Positions 22,700-31,740 of a stretch of DNA of 51,041 nt are shown one piece after another. The stretch spans positions 1-51,041 of the forward strand of contig JBHIWX010000021.1 of the NCBI GenBank assembly GCA_041987205.1. The letters run 5' to 3'. This stretch comes from BOKV01 sp041987205. GTDB taxonomy: Bacteria; Pseudomonadota; Alphaproteobacteria; Rhizobiales; Rhizobiaceae. The notes beneath the pieces were generated by a model, which was given only the letters and a program-made list of their open reading frames with translations, was not told the origin of the DNA and searched no databases. Each line of letters starts with the position of its first letter. The first letter of the stretch is position 1. Both the position numbers and the translations under genes were made by a program.

Positions 22700-23824
22700 C
22701 TACGCGGCGACCGGCGGCAGCCGGTCGCGCCAGCCCTGCGGCAGGGCGGCGAGCACACGCCGTCTCAGCGCCAGCCAGCCAACGCCCAGCGTCAGCACGA
22801 TCAGGCCAACCAGCAGGATCGCAGCCGCGCCGAGCTCGGAGAACTCGATGTCGGCGGCGCGCGCCAGCACGACGATCGCCACGCCGAGCGAGATCAGCCC
22901 GGAGGTGACGAAGGCGCGCCGGTCGATCACGATGCCGATGAACATCATTACTGCGACGGCGATCACAGCCACGCTCGCCTCGTAGGGCCCCGGATCGTTG
23001 CCCCACCAGCCGACGCCGCCGGACGAACCCATGGCGACGGCGAAGACGGACCACAGCAGCGCCGGCGCCGCGCCCAGATGCAGCCAGAAGGCAACGTCGG
23101 AGCGCCGTGTCACGCGTGCCGGATCGCGCAAATCGAACGCCATGGCGGTGGCAAACAGTGTGAGCGCGGCGGCCAGCGCCACGAAGCCGACCAGCAGCAC
23201 ATGCGTCTCGAAGATGTTGCTGGAGCCGACCAGGCCCTGCAGCACCGCGATGACGAGCATTACCGCCAGGCCGAACGCGCCCATGATCATCATCGCCAGC
23301 GCCACCGGCACGCGATAGCGCCAGTAAAAGGGAAGCAGCAGCAGGGGCTGCGCGAAGAATAGCATTGTGCCGGCCACGACCGGGCCGGACTTGTCCACCA
23401 TGCCGTCGAGAATGATCAGCACAGTGGTGGTGATCGCGCTCGACAGGGCGAGCGTCAGCGCGAAGGCCGGCAGCGCGAGGCGCTGGCGCCTGACGAGAAT
23501 CTCGGCCAACACGATGATCGCCGGAAACAGGGCGAAGACGGTGGCGAGCGCCGCCAGTCCGCCAAGCGCGGCGATGATGCCGATGGTGATCAGAACGTCG
23601 TGGAAGCCGCGCACGAAACGCGGCGCCTCGCTCTCCTCGACCGGCGACACCGGCTCGGCGTCGCGTGGCGCCGACAAATCGCCAAAAACCCCCGTGCCGC
23701 CATTGTCGGTCGGCCGCGGGATCAATCCTTTTTCGGCGAACCGGCCTGCCAGCCGGTCGCGTTGTTCGGCGGAGATGACCCCGTCATCCACCGCAGAGCC
23801 GAGTATCTGTTCGATGTCGTGCAT
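22700..23824 (-). CDS. DUF2157-like polytopic membrane protein
   Basis: 374 residues. The N-terminal 35 residues (IEQILGSAVDDGVISAEQRDRLAGRF) form a soluble helical segment typical of DUF2157-type proteins, followed by a linker rich in Pro and Glu. About eleven hydrophobic helices then run to the end, with a WGNDPGPYEAS loop before the last group. No transport or catalytic motif is recognised. It is convergent with the MliC-like gene (9-bp gap) and divergent from the permease. Confidence 0.75.
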   Translation of the reverse strand: MHDIEQILGSAVDDGVISAEQRDRLAGRFAEKGLIPRPTDNGGTGVFGDLSAPRDAEPVSPVEESEAPRFVRGFHDVLITIGIIAALGGLAALATVFALFPAIIVLAEILVRRQRLALPAFALTLALSSAITTTVLIILDGMVDKSGPVVAGTMLFFAQPLLLLPFYWRYRVPVALAMMIMGAFGLAVMLVIAVLQGLVGSSNIFETHVLLVGFVALAAALTLFATAMAFDLRDPARVTRRSDVAFWLHLGAAPALLWSVFAVAMGSSGGVGWWGNDPGPYEASVAVIAVAVMMFIGIVIDRRAFVTSGLISLGVAIVVLARAADIEFSELGAAAILLVGLIVLTLGVGWLALRRRVLAALPQGWRDRLPPVAA

Positions 23825-24000
23825 GCTTACCCCACCCGATTGCTGCCGATGCAGTGTTGAATTGCAGCGCTGCCGGCATCTGCCCCTGACTCGAATTTCG
23901 CATTGGCATGCGTCCGCATCAAGGCGTTCCTGACCCGCTTGCCAGACGCCACCTTGATCGCGATCATGGCGGCGAACCTCAATCCTGCGATCCTGACTGC

Positions 24001-25263
24001 ATGACCCGCCCTGCGCCTCCCACCTCCCAGCAAAAGCTTCGCCGCACGCTCACCCTGCCCCTGCTCGTCTTCTACGGCGTGGGCGTCACGGTCGGCGCCG
24101 GCATTTTCGCGCTGATCGGCGAGATTCTGGCGCTGGCGGGCGATGCCGCGCCCATGGCCTTCCTGCTCGCCGGCCTGATCGCCGGCGCGACGGGCGTCTC
24201 CTACGCGGTGCTGGTCGGTGTCTTGCCGCTCGCCGGCGGCGACGCCGTCTTCGTCTCGCGCGGCCTCGGCCCGGCACTCGGCCGCATCAGCGGCATCGCG
24301 GTGTCGGTCGTCGGCATCGTTTCCAGCGCGGTCATCGCGCTCGCCTTCGCCGGCTATGCCGGCACGCTGCTGCCCTTTCCGGAGGCTTTCTCCTCGCCCG
24401 TACTGGTCACCGTGATCGTGGTGCTTCTCGCCGGCGTCGCGATCCGGGGCGTACGCGAGAGCGTGCTGCTCGCCGCAGCAATAACCATCCTGGAAGTCGG
24501 CACCCTGCTCGTCGTCATCGTTGCAGGTCTGCCCGCGCTCGCCAATTTGCCGCCACCGGCAGCGCTGATCGGGTTCAGCAGCGAAGCAGGCATGCTGGCG
24601 GGCTTCGCCCCGGTCATCGCCGGCGCCTTCATCGCCTTCTTCGCCTTTGTCGGCTTCGAAGACATCGAGAACATGGCCGAGGAAACGGTCGCACCGGAGT
24701 ACACCGCCCCCCGCGCGATCCTGTGGACGCTGGGCGTCACCGTCGTGCTCTATGTGGCGCTGGCGCTGGTCGCCGTTTCCGCGCCCGGCCGCGAGACAAT
24801 TGCCGGCTCGACGGCACCGCTCGCCATCCTCTTCGAACAATTGACAGGCATCGGCCGCGCGCCGCTTGCCGCCATGGCCGCCATCGCAATGATCAACGGC
24901 ATTCTGGTGCAGATCCTGATGGCCTCTCGCACGCTCTACGGCATGGCCAATGAGGGCCTGCTGCCGGGCTGGTTCGGCGCTGTCGATCCCGCGCGACGCA
25001 CACCCCGTCGCGCCACGCTCGCCGTGGCCGCGCTCATCATCCTGCTCGCCCTCGCCTTCCCGCTCGTCGGGTTGGCGCAGGCCACAAGCCTGATCGTGCT
25101 CGCCGTCTTCGCGCTGGTGAACCTGTCGTTGTTCCGGCTGGGCGGCAGCGGCGACTACCCGCAATTGCGGCCATGGCGCTGGTGGGGACTGGCCGGCGCG
25201 ATCCTCTGCGCCGTCATTCCCGTGTTCCAGCTATGGGCCGGCGCGTTTGCCAGCCATCACTGA
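24001..25263 (+). CDS. APC-family amino acid permease
   Basis: 420 residues from ATG 24001 with about twelve membrane helices. The first helix carries the APC substrate/sodium-site motif VTVGAGIFALIG. The helix-6 equivalent reads FIAFFAFVGFEDIENMAEE, the GFE-type motif of cationic or general amino-acid permeases, and ETVAPEYTAPRAI follows. It would import an amino acid or amine by proton symport; the substrate cannot be read from sequence. The open frame further left (from 23908) lacks a good start. Confidence 0.92.
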   Translation: MTRPAPPTSQQKLRRTLTLPLLVFYGVGVTVGAGIFALIGEILALAGDAAPMAFLLAGLIAGATGVSYAVLVGVLPLAGGDAVFVSRGLGPALGRISGIAVSVVGIVSSAVIALAFAGYAGTLLPFPEAFSSPVLVTVIVVLLAGVAIRGVRESVLLAAAITILEVGTLLVVIVAGLPALANLPPPAALIGFSSEAGMLAGFAPVIAGAFIAFFAFVGFEDIENMAEETVAPEYTAPRAILWTLGVTVVLYVALALVAVSAPGRETIAGSTAPLAILFEQLTGIGRAPLAAMAAIAMINGILVQILMASRTLYGMANEGLLPGWFGAVDPARRTPRRATLAVAALIILLALAFPLVGLAQATSLIVLAVFALVNLSLFRLGGSGDYPQLRPWRWWGLAGAILCAVIPVFQLWAGAFASHH

Positions 25264-25283
25264 GCCCTCGCGTAACCAGCGCC

Positions 25284-25487
25284 TCAACGTTTGGCCGGGC
25301 AGGTCGACATGCCGAGCATAGAATAGAGCGGGCACCAGCCGACAAGCCCGGTGAGCAGCGGAATGACGCCGATCAGCGTCCAGGTGCGCCACGAGGCATC
25401 CGGATAGAGAAAGAAAAGCGCAACCAGGCCGAGGCCGACGATGACACGCAGCGCCCGGTCGAGACCGCCTTCATTGGTGGTGAACAT
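25284..25487 (-). CDS. DUF2892 (YgaP-type transmembrane) small protein
   Basis: 67 residues: a short N-terminus (NEGGLDRALRVIVGLGL), two membrane helices, and the WCPLYSMLGMSTCP loop with two cysteines, which is the YgaP transmembrane/DUF2892 signature. In E. coli YgaP this membrane part is attached to a rhodanese domain; stand-alone forms are common in alphaproteobacteria. The gene is convergent with the permease. A consensus FNR/FixK box 60-73 bp upstream, with a -10-like TATGAG, predicts induction under low oxygen. Confidence 0.88.
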   Translation of the reverse strand: MFTTNEGGLDRALRVIVGLGLVALFFLYPDASWRTWTLIGVIPLLTGLVGWCPLYSMLGMSTCPAKR

Positions 25488-25519
25488 GATGAGCTACTCC
25501 CGTTTATATCAGGAGTTTC

Positions 25520-25560
25520 TCATACACCCATCTCCGCGCCGCCAGCTTGATCGCGATCAA
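25520..25560 (-). promoter_or_regulatory. FNR/FixK-dependent promoter of the DUF2892 gene
   Basis: TTGATCGCGATCAA (25547-25560) is a perfect TTGAT-N4-ATCAA box. On the minus strand a TATGAG -10-like hexamer follows 22 bp later, which puts the box centre at about -41.5 from the predicted start, the class II activation position. The transcript start would lie about 25 bp ahead of the ATG. Confidence 0.72.
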
Positions 25561-25615
25561 GTCTGAAGGTGCGCTCTACGCCAACCGACCGGCGGCAGTC
25601 TAACCGTCTGTTCGC

Positions 25616-26113
25616 TCAGTTCGCGGAGGCGGCTTTCAGATCGGCCGGCGAGATCAGCACCGAGAATTGCTCGCACCAGATGACGACGCTCGCATAGTCA
25701 GCGATATCGACTCCGGCCGGGATCGAATAGTTCTGCCCGCCCTTGAACGCCCTGAGCCGCCCAAGATCGATGAACATCTCGCCCGCCAGATCGCCGGACG
25801 CCCTGATATTGGCTTTCGGTACAAGATAGACATGATATTTCGGACCGGGCCCGACCTCGAAATCCTCGTGCAGATAGACCTTGTCGGCAAAGACGGAGAC
25901 CTCGCCGCTGCCGTAATGGATCGGGTCGGTCGGATTGGCATGAATGAACCGGCCCGAGGCCAGCCTGTCCGCAATCGCGAGCTGCGGCGTCTCATTGGCG
26001 GGCGGCGGCGGGAAGACGTAAGGGAACAGGAAGAAACCGAGCGCGACGCCGAAACCGGTGCCCAGCACGGCGCCGACGAGCAGGATGATCAGGCCGCGAA
26101 CGAGGCGCCGCAT
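25616..26113 (-). CDS. Membrane-anchored DM13 domain protein
   Basis: 165 residues. One N-terminal membrane helix (about 5-33) anchors a periplasmic DM13 domain (about 55-160). DM13 features are HYGSGEVSVFADKVYLHEDFEVGPGPKYHVYLVPK, FIDLGRLRAFKGGQNYSIP and SVVIWCEQFSVLIS, with the conserved Cys in IWC. DM13 domains are predicted cytochrome-like or redox-related modules of unproven function. The start lies 2 bp after the apt stop, so it is translationally coupled to apt, an unexpected partner. The ancestral context may be the neighbouring respiratory operon. Confidence 0.88.
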   Translation of the reverse strand: MRRLVRGLIILLVGAVLGTGFGVALGFFLFPYVFPPPPANETPQLAIADRLASGRFIHANPTDPIHYGSGEVSVFADKVYLHEDFEVGPGPKYHVYLVPKANIRASGDLAGEMFIDLGRLRAFKGGQNYSIPAGVDIADYASVVIWCEQFSVLISPADLKAASAN

Positions 26114-26115
26114 CT

Positions 26116-26661
26116 TCAGTGCCCTCCGAACGCGACGAGCGTCCTGACCGGCACGCCCATCGCCTCGATCTTTGCCGCGCCGCCGAGATCCGGCAGGTCG
26201 ATGACGAAACAGGCCGCGACGATGTCGGCACCCAGATCGCGCATCAGCTTGACCGCCCCCTCCGCCGTGCCGCCGGTGGCGATGAGATCGTCGACCAGAA
26301 TGGTCTTCTGGCCCGGCCGTATCGCGTCTTCATGCATCTCGATCGTGTCGGTGCCGTATTCCAGCTCATAGTCCATGGAAACGGTCTTCCAGGGCAGCTT
26401 GCCCTTCTTGCGGATCGGCACGAAGCCGGCCGAAAGCTGGTGCGCCACTGCCCCGCCCAGAATGAAGCCCCGCGCCTCGATCCCCGCCACCTGCTCGATG
26501 CCGGTGCCGGCATAGGGGTGGACCAGTTCGTCGACGGCGCGACGAAAGGCCTTCGGCCGGTTCAGCAGCGTGGTGATGTCGCGAAACATGATCCCGGGCT
26601 TGGGATAGTCGGGGATCGTGCGGATCGCCGCTTCCAGTTCCTGACGCAGATCGCTGTCCAT
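26116..26661 (-). CDS. apt: Adenine phosphoribosyltransferase
   Basis: Salvages adenine to AMP using PRPP. 181 residues from ATG 26661 (MDSDLRQEL); the frame upstream lacks support and would overlap the terminator region. Type I PRTase features are IPDYPKPGIMFRDITTLL, GIEARGFILGGAVA, RKKGKLPWKT and the PRPP loop TILVDDLIATGGTAEG. It follows the petABC operon in the usual rhizobial order but is separated by a clear terminator. DM13 is downstream in the same unit. Confidence 0.96.
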   Translation of the reverse strand: MDSDLRQELEAAIRTIPDYPKPGIMFRDITTLLNRPKAFRRAVDELVHPYAGTGIEQVAGIEARGFILGGAVAHQLSAGFVPIRKKGKLPWKTVSMDYELEYGTDTIEMHEDAIRPGQKTILVDDLIATGGTAEGAVKLMRDLGADIVAACFVIDLPDLGGAAKIEAMGVPVRTLVAFGGH

Positions 26662-26694
26662 CGGCTTTCCCGCAATTTCGACCCGCCGAGCCAA

Positions 26695-26728
26695 ACAAAA
26701 AGGACCTTGGCTAGCAAGGTCCTTTTGT
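26695..26728. terminator. Terminator after petC
   Basis: ACAAAAAGGACCTTG (26695-26709) and CAAGGTCCTTTTGT (26715-26728) form a nearly perfect stem with U-rich ends on either strand. It ends petABC and separates it from apt. Confidence 0.85.
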
Positions 26729-26774
26729 CATTCTTCCACCGCCATGGGCGGTCTGTCCGATGGGAACCTCCCGA

Positions 26775-27650
26775 TCAGGCTTCCTTTTCCTTCAGACCCG
26801 CCCAGACCGATTTCTTGGTCAGGTAGAGCAGGATGGAAAGGATCACCAGGAAGATCATCACCTTGAAGCCCATCGCCTTGCGCTCGACCAGATGGGGCTC
26901 TGCGGTCCACATCAGGAAGGCGGAGATGTCCTTCGAGTACTGGTCGACCGTTTCCGGCGAACCGTCCTCATAGGTGACCAGGCCGTCGGAAAGCGGCGGC
27001 GCCATGGCCAGCACGGCAGCACCCGCGAAATACGGATTGTAGTGCGAGCCTTCCGGCACGTCGAAATCGGCCGGTGCTTCCTCGTAACCCGTCAGCAGCG
27101 AGTAGATGTAGTCCGGGCCGTTCTCCGCATACAGCGTGAAGATGTCGAAGATGAACCACGGGAATCCGCGCTCGGGCGCGCGCGCCTTGGCGAGTACCGA
27201 CATGTCCGGCGGCGCAGCACCATTGTTGGCTGCTGCCGCGGCTTCTACGTTCTCGAACGGCGACGGGAAGCGGTCCGCCGGAATGCCCGGCCGGTCGAAC
27301 ATCTCGCCATCGGCATTGGGGCCGTCGGTGATGTCGTATTCGGCGGCAAACGCCTTGACCTGCTCCTCGGAATAGCCGAGCGCCTCGAGGCTGCGGAAGG
27401 GAACCAGACGCAGCCCGTGACAGGCCGAGCAGACTTCCTTGTAGATCTTCAGCCCGCGCTGGAGCTGGCCGACATCCCAGTGGCCAAACGGGCCGGCAAA
27501 GCTCCAGTGGACATGCTTGGGATGCTCGATGGGATAGTGCGGCGTGCCGCCTTCCTCTTCGGCGGCAAGGGCCGCGCTCGCGAAACCAGAAGCCAGGACG
27601 GCGATGGTCGCCGCCCGTCCGATTCCGGAAATCATGGCTTTGATCGTCAT
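26775..27650 (-). CDS. petC: Cytochrome c1 of the bc1 complex
   Basis: 291 residues. A signal peptide (about 1-28, ending AALAA) is followed by the heme c attachment site VCSACHGL (CxxCH, about 66-70). The likely sixth ligand methionine is in the AVLAMAPPL stretch. A C-terminal anchor (KVMIFLVILSILLYL) places the heme domain in the periplasm. It passes electrons from the Rieske protein to soluble cytochrome c. It is last in petA-petB-petC, 25 bp after petB, with a terminator behind it. Unlike Bradyrhizobium, cytochrome b and c1 are separate genes here. Confidence 0.97.
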   Translation of the reverse strand: MTIKAMISGIGRAATIAVLASGFASAALAAEEEGGTPHYPIEHPKHVHWSFAGPFGHWDVGQLQRGLKIYKEVCSACHGLRLVPFRSLEALGYSEEQVKAFAAEYDITDGPNADGEMFDRPGIPADRFPSPFENVEAAAAANNGAAPPDMSVLAKARAPERGFPWFIFDIFTLYAENGPDYIYSLLTGYEEAPADFDVPEGSHYNPYFAGAAVLAMAPPLSDGLVTYEDGSPETVDQYSKDISAFLMWTAEPHLVERKAMGFKVMIFLVILSILLYLTKKSVWAGLKEKEA

Positions 27651-27675
27651 GTGATTATTTCCCCGAAAACAGGCT

Positions 27676-28950
27676 TCAATGTTTCTCGTTGAGCACCGCG
27701 TCGGCGATGCTCGGCGGCACGGGCTTCGTCTTCTCCACCCAGCCGAGCACCGGCAGGATGATGATGAAGTGCGCGAAATAGTAGATCGTGCCGATCAGCG
27801 CGAGGGTCGGATAGATGCCTTCCGCCGGCCTGGAACCCAGCCAGCCCAGCAGGACGCAGACCACGACGAAGATCCAGAAGAACTGCTTGTAGAGCGGCCG
27901 ATAGCGCGCCGAGCGCACCTTCGACGTATCCAGCCAGGGCAGGAACAGCAGGATCACGATCGCACCGAACATGGCGATGACGCCGCCGAGCTTGGAGTCG
28001 ATCAGCACCACGTCCGTGAACGGGATCGAGATGTTGAAGGTGATCGCGCGCAGGATCGCGTAGAACGGCAGGAAGTACCATTCCGGCACGATGTGCGCGG
28101 GCGTCTTCAGCGGATCGGCCTCGATATAGTTGTCCGCATGACCGAGATAATCCGGCAGGTAGAAGACGAACCAGGCGAACAGGATGAAGAACAGCGCCAG
28201 CGCGAAGCCGTCCTTGATCGTCGCATAGGGCGTGAACGGCACCGTTTCCTTGCGCATGTTCTTGACCTCGACGCCCGTCGGGTTGGTCTGGCCGGTCACA
28301 TGCAGTGCCCACACATGCAGCGCCACGAGGCCCGCGATGACGAAGGGCAGCAGATAGTGCAGCGAGAAGAAGCGGTTGAGCGTGGGGTTGTCCACCGCGA
28401 AGCCGCCCAGCAGCCATTGCTGGATGCTGTCGCCGATCCACGGGATCGCCGAGAAGAAACCGGTGATCACGGTCGCGCCCCAGAAGCTCATCTGGCCCCA
28501 GGGCAGCACGTAGCCCATGAAGGCCGTGGCCATCATCGCCACAAAGATCAGCACGCCGATGATCCAAAGCACTTCGCGCGGGTTCTTGTAGGAACCGTAA
28601 TACATGCCGCGGAACATGTGGATGTAGACGGCGATGAAGAACATCGACGCGCCGGTCGCGTGCATGCGCCGCACCAGCCAGCCATAGTTCACGTCGCGCA
28701 TGATGTGCTCGACGCTGTCGAAGGCGAGCGCCGAATTGGCGACGTAATGCATCGCCAGGACCACGCCGGTCAGGATCTGCGCGATCAGCATCAGCGACAG
28801 GATGGCACCGAAGGTGTACCAGCCATTGATGTTGCGCGGCACCGGATAGGCGACGAAGCTGTCATAGACCAGCCGCGGCAGCGGCAGCCGGTCGTCCAGC
28901 CATTTCATGAAGCCGTTTGTCGGCGCGTAGGTGGAATGTCCGCCACTCAT
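27676..28950 (-). CDS. petB: Cytochrome b of the bc1 complex
   Basis: 424 residues with eight membrane helices. Heme-ligand histidines lie in the RRMHATGASMFFIAVYIHMFRG and LLPFVIAGLVALHVWALHVTG helices. The quinol-oxidation PEWY motif is present (IVPEWYFLPFYAILRAI). It forms the quinol oxidation and reduction sites of complex III. Length and motifs are normal for alphaproteobacteria. GGGGAGAG lies ahead of the ATG. It begins 14 bp after petA. Confidence 0.98.
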   Translation of the reverse strand: MSGGHSTYAPTNGFMKWLDDRLPLPRLVYDSFVAYPVPRNINGWYTFGAILSLMLIAQILTGVVLAMHYVANSALAFDSVEHIMRDVNYGWLVRRMHATGASMFFIAVYIHMFRGMYYGSYKNPREVLWIIGVLIFVAMMATAFMGYVLPWGQMSFWGATVITGFFSAIPWIGDSIQQWLLGGFAVDNPTLNRFFSLHYLLPFVIAGLVALHVWALHVTGQTNPTGVEVKNMRKETVPFTPYATIKDGFALALFFILFAWFVFYLPDYLGHADNYIEADPLKTPAHIVPEWYFLPFYAILRAITFNISIPFTDVVLIDSKLGGVIAMFGAIVILLFLPWLDTSKVRSARYRPLYKQFFWIFVVVCVLLGWLGSRPAEGIYPTLALIGTIYYFAHFIIILPVLGWVEKTKPVPPSIADAVLNEKH

Positions 28951-28964
28951 CGGTCGCTCTCCCC

Positions 28965-29537
28965 TCAGCCGATCTTGATGGTCGTGTCGGAGGTGAACGC
29001 GTAGACCGGCACCTCCAGATTACGCGGCGCGGGACCCTTGCGGATGCGTCCGGCCGTATCGTAGTGCGAACCGTGGCACGGGCAGAACCAGCCGCCGAAA
29101 TCACCGGCGAGGCCGACCGGCACGCAGCCCAGATGCGTGCACGAACCGATCATCACGATCCAGTTCTCCTTGCCCTCGCCCGCCGAACGGTTTTCGTCGG
29201 TGGCGGGTGAGCCGGCGGGTACGTTCTCGTTTTCCGCCGTCGGGTCCTTGAGCTCGTCGAGCGGCACCGCACGGGCTTCCTCGACTTCCTTGTCGGTGCG
29301 GTAGCGGATGAAGACCGGCTTGCCGCGCCATTTCACCGTGATCGCCTGTCCCGGCTCGAGCGAGGAGACGTCGACATCGATGGAGGCAAGCGCCCGCGTC
29401 GAGGCATCGGGGTTCATCTGGTCGATAAACGGCCATGCAAGGCCCACGACCCCGACCGCGCCCACGGCACCGGTCGCCAGATACAGAAAGTCGCGGCGTT
29501 CCGGATCCACCGCATCTGCCGTCTTGTCTGCGCTCAC
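28965..29537 (-). CDS. petA: Rieske iron-sulfur subunit of the bc1 complex
   Basis: About 190 residues from GTG 29537; the open frame continues upstream but no family member starts earlier. The N-terminus has a twin-arginine-like RRDFLYLATG before the single membrane helix, as expected for Tat-exported Rieske proteins. The 2Fe-2S ligands are CTHLGC and CPCHGSHYD. The N-terminal half shows WPFIDQMNPDAST and KPVFIRYRT. It is first in the operon. Confidence 0.97.
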   Translation of the reverse strand: MSADKTADAVDPERRDFLYLATGAVGAVGVVGLAWPFIDQMNPDASTRALASIDVDVSSLEPGQAITVKWRGKPVFIRYRTDKEVEEARAVPLDELKDPTAENENVPAGSPATDENRSAGEGKENWIVMIGSCTHLGCVPVGLAGDFGGWFCPCHGSHYDTAGRIRKGPAPRNLEVPVYAFTSDTTIKIG

Positions 29538-29899
29538 GATTCCCAATCCTTCTCTTTGCAGGCTATTCGCGATTCGCCCGATTCTTCCCCCGTGCCGACG
29601 CCAAGCGCCGGCTGCCGAATACGACGAGGTTTCGGCAGGATTTCGGGTTTTCTTATTCATGACAACAGGTCTTGTCCAGCGCGGCCGGAACCTGCGGGCA
29701 CAATGTCGCGGTCTTTCCACGACTGGCTTTTGGCAGGAAGCACCTGTCCTGAATTTGTCGACTATTTCAGTCCTGTTTTTCTGTTCTGGCCGGCAGCCTC
29801 GAAAAACACTGTCCCGACCGCCATTGCGCGCCACCGCCAACGAGCGCTATGACGCGGTCTCCGCAACCGCTTTTCGCAGAACACGCCGGCATTCAGCCC
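29538..29899. other. 362-bp divergent intergenic region (petABC / ABC-F gene)
   Basis: The petABC promoter must lie here. The only clear element is the inverted repeat GACAA-N6-TTGTC (29661-29676). No convincing -35/-10 pair or extra gene is visible, although weak frames cross it. Confidence 0.45.
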
Positions 29900-31708
29900 A
29901 TGGCCGCCCCGATCCTCTATCTCGACGACATCCGCCTGACCTTCGGCGGCAGGCCACTGCTCGACGGCGTGTCCTTCCAGGTGCAGGCCGGCGACCGCCT
30001 GTGCCTCGTCGGACGCAACGGCTCGGGCAAGTCCACCCTGCTCAAGATCGCCGCCGGCCTGGTCGAGGCCGATTCGGGTGAGCGCTTCGTCCAGCCGGGC
30101 GTCACGCTGCGCTATCTGCCACAGGAACCGGACCTTTCCGGCTTCGACACATCGCTCGACTACGTCCAGTCCTTTCTCGCCCCCGGCGACGACGCCCACC
30201 GCGCCCGCTATCTGCTCGAACATCTGGGGCTGACCGGCGAGGAAGACCCGGCGACGCTTTCGGGCGGCGAGGCGCGTCGCGCAGCGCTTGCCGGGGTGCT
30301 GGCGCCCGAACCCGACATCCTGCTGCTCGACGAGCCGACCAACCATCTCGACCTGCCGGTCATCGAATGGCTGGAGAGTGAATTGCGCGCCACACGTTCG
30401 GCCATCGTGCTAATCAGCCACGACCGGCGCTTCCTGTCGGCCCTGTCCCGGCGGACCGTCTGGCTCGACCGGGGTACGTCTCGCATGCTCGACAGGGGCT
30501 TTGCCGATTTCGAGGCGTGGCGCGACGACGTGCTGGCCAATGAGGAGGCGGAGGCCCACAAGCTCGACCGCAAGATCGCCCGCGAGGAAGACTGGATCGT
30601 CCACGGCGTGTCCGGCCGGCGCAAGCGCAACATGCGCCGCGTCCACGAACTGGCCGAGCTGCGCCGCACCCGCGCCGAGGCGCTGAAGGCAACCGGCACG
30701 GTCGAGTTCGGCGCCGCCGGCGCCGAAACCTCCGGCAAGCTGGTGGCGAAGCTGGAGCATGTCTCCAAGGCCTTTGGCGAGCGGGTCGTGGTACGCGACT
30801 TCTCCACCATCGTCCATCGCGGCGACCGCGTCGGCATCGTCGGGCCGAACGGCGCGGGCAAGACCACGCTGGTCAAGCTGATCACCGGCGATCTGAAACC
30901 CGATTCCGGCGACATCCGCCTCGGCGCCAATCTCGACATTCTGGCCATCGACCAGAAACGCGAGTCGCTCGCCTCCGAAACGCCCCTGAAGGAGGCGCTG
31001 ACCGAAGGCGGCGGCGACTTCCTCGATGTTGGCGGCGCGCGCAAGCACGTCATGAGCTACATGAAGGACTTCCTGTTCGACCCGCTTCAGGCCGGCACCC
31101 CGGTCGGCGTGCTGTCCGGCGGCGAGCGCGGCAGGCTGATGCTGGCGCGCGGCCTGAAGAAGCCCTCCAACCTGCTCGTCCTCGACGAACCGACCAACGA
31201 TCTCGACCTCGAGACGCTCGACCTGCTGCAGGAGTTCCTCGCCGGCTATCCCGGCACCGTGCTGCTCGTCAGCCATGACCGCGACTTCCTCGACCGTGTC
31301 TGCACCTCCGTCATCGCATCGGATGGCGATGGCGTGTGGAAGGAATATGCCGGCGGCTATTCCGACATGGTCGCGCAGAAGGGCTCGGGTGTTACCGCGC
31401 GCAAGCAGACGCAGGCACCGCGCGACAAGCCCGAGCGGGTCGAAAGGGCAGCCCCGGCTAAATCCGCCAAAGGCAAGCTTTCCTTTAAGCAGAAGCACGC
31501 GCTCGATACCCTGCCGGGCGAGATGGACAAGCTGCGCGGCGAGATCGGCAAGCTGAAAAAGGCACTGGCCGATCCCGGCCTCTACGAGCGTGAGCCGAAG
31601 AAGTTCGAGACCTATGCCACCGCGCTCGCCGAGCGCGAGAATTCCCTCGCCACGAAGGAAGAGGAATGGCTGGAGCTTGAAATCCTGCGCGAGGAGCTCG
31701 AAACTTAG
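29900..31708 (+). CDS. ABC-F ATPase (Uup-like)
   Basis: About 602 residues from ATG 29900 (MAAPILYLDDI); ATG 29849 is in frame but adds an unlikely leader. Two nucleotide-binding domains: Walker A GRNGSGKSTLLK and GPNGAGKTTLVK, signatures LSGGEARRAAL and LSGGERGRLML, Walker B LLLDEPTNHLD and LVLDEPTNDLD. The linker between them (about 240-300) is arginine-rich, as in ABC-F proteins that reach into the ribosomal P-site region. The C-terminal 75 residues form a coiled coil typical of Uup. No membrane domain. Such ATPases act on ribosomes or on DNA branch structures. Confidence 0.93.
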   Translation: MAAPILYLDDIRLTFGGRPLLDGVSFQVQAGDRLCLVGRNGSGKSTLLKIAAGLVEADSGERFVQPGVTLRYLPQEPDLSGFDTSLDYVQSFLAPGDDAHRARYLLEHLGLTGEEDPATLSGGEARRAALAGVLAPEPDILLLDEPTNHLDLPVIEWLESELRATRSAIVLISHDRRFLSALSRRTVWLDRGTSRMLDRGFADFEAWRDDVLANEEAEAHKLDRKIAREEDWIVHGVSGRRKRNMRRVHELAELRRTRAEALKATGTVEFGAAGAETSGKLVAKLEHVSKAFGERVVVRDFSTIVHRGDRVGIVGPNGAGKTTLVKLITGDLKPDSGDIRLGANLDILAIDQKRESLASETPLKEALTEGGGDFLDVGGARKHVMSYMKDFLFDPLQAGTPVGVLSGGERGRLMLARGLKKPSNLLVLDEPTNDLDLETLDLLQEFLAGYPGTVLLVSHDRDFLDRVCTSVIASDGDGVWKEYAGGYSDMVAQKGSGVTARKQTQAPRDKPERVERAAPAKSAKGKLSFKQKHALDTLPGEMDKLRGEIGKLKKALADPGLYEREPKKFETYATALAERENSLATKEEEWLELEILREELET

Positions 31709-31740
31709 CCTCCCACAGGCCGAAACGCGGGAGGCAGCCC

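Noticed and set aside
23954..23967. Near-consensus FNR box (TTGATCGCGATCAT) upstream of the APC permease
   Set aside because: One mismatch, and the spacing does not leave a sensible -10 and leader for either neighbouring gene. GATCGCGATC palindromes are also expected by chance in GC-rich DNA.
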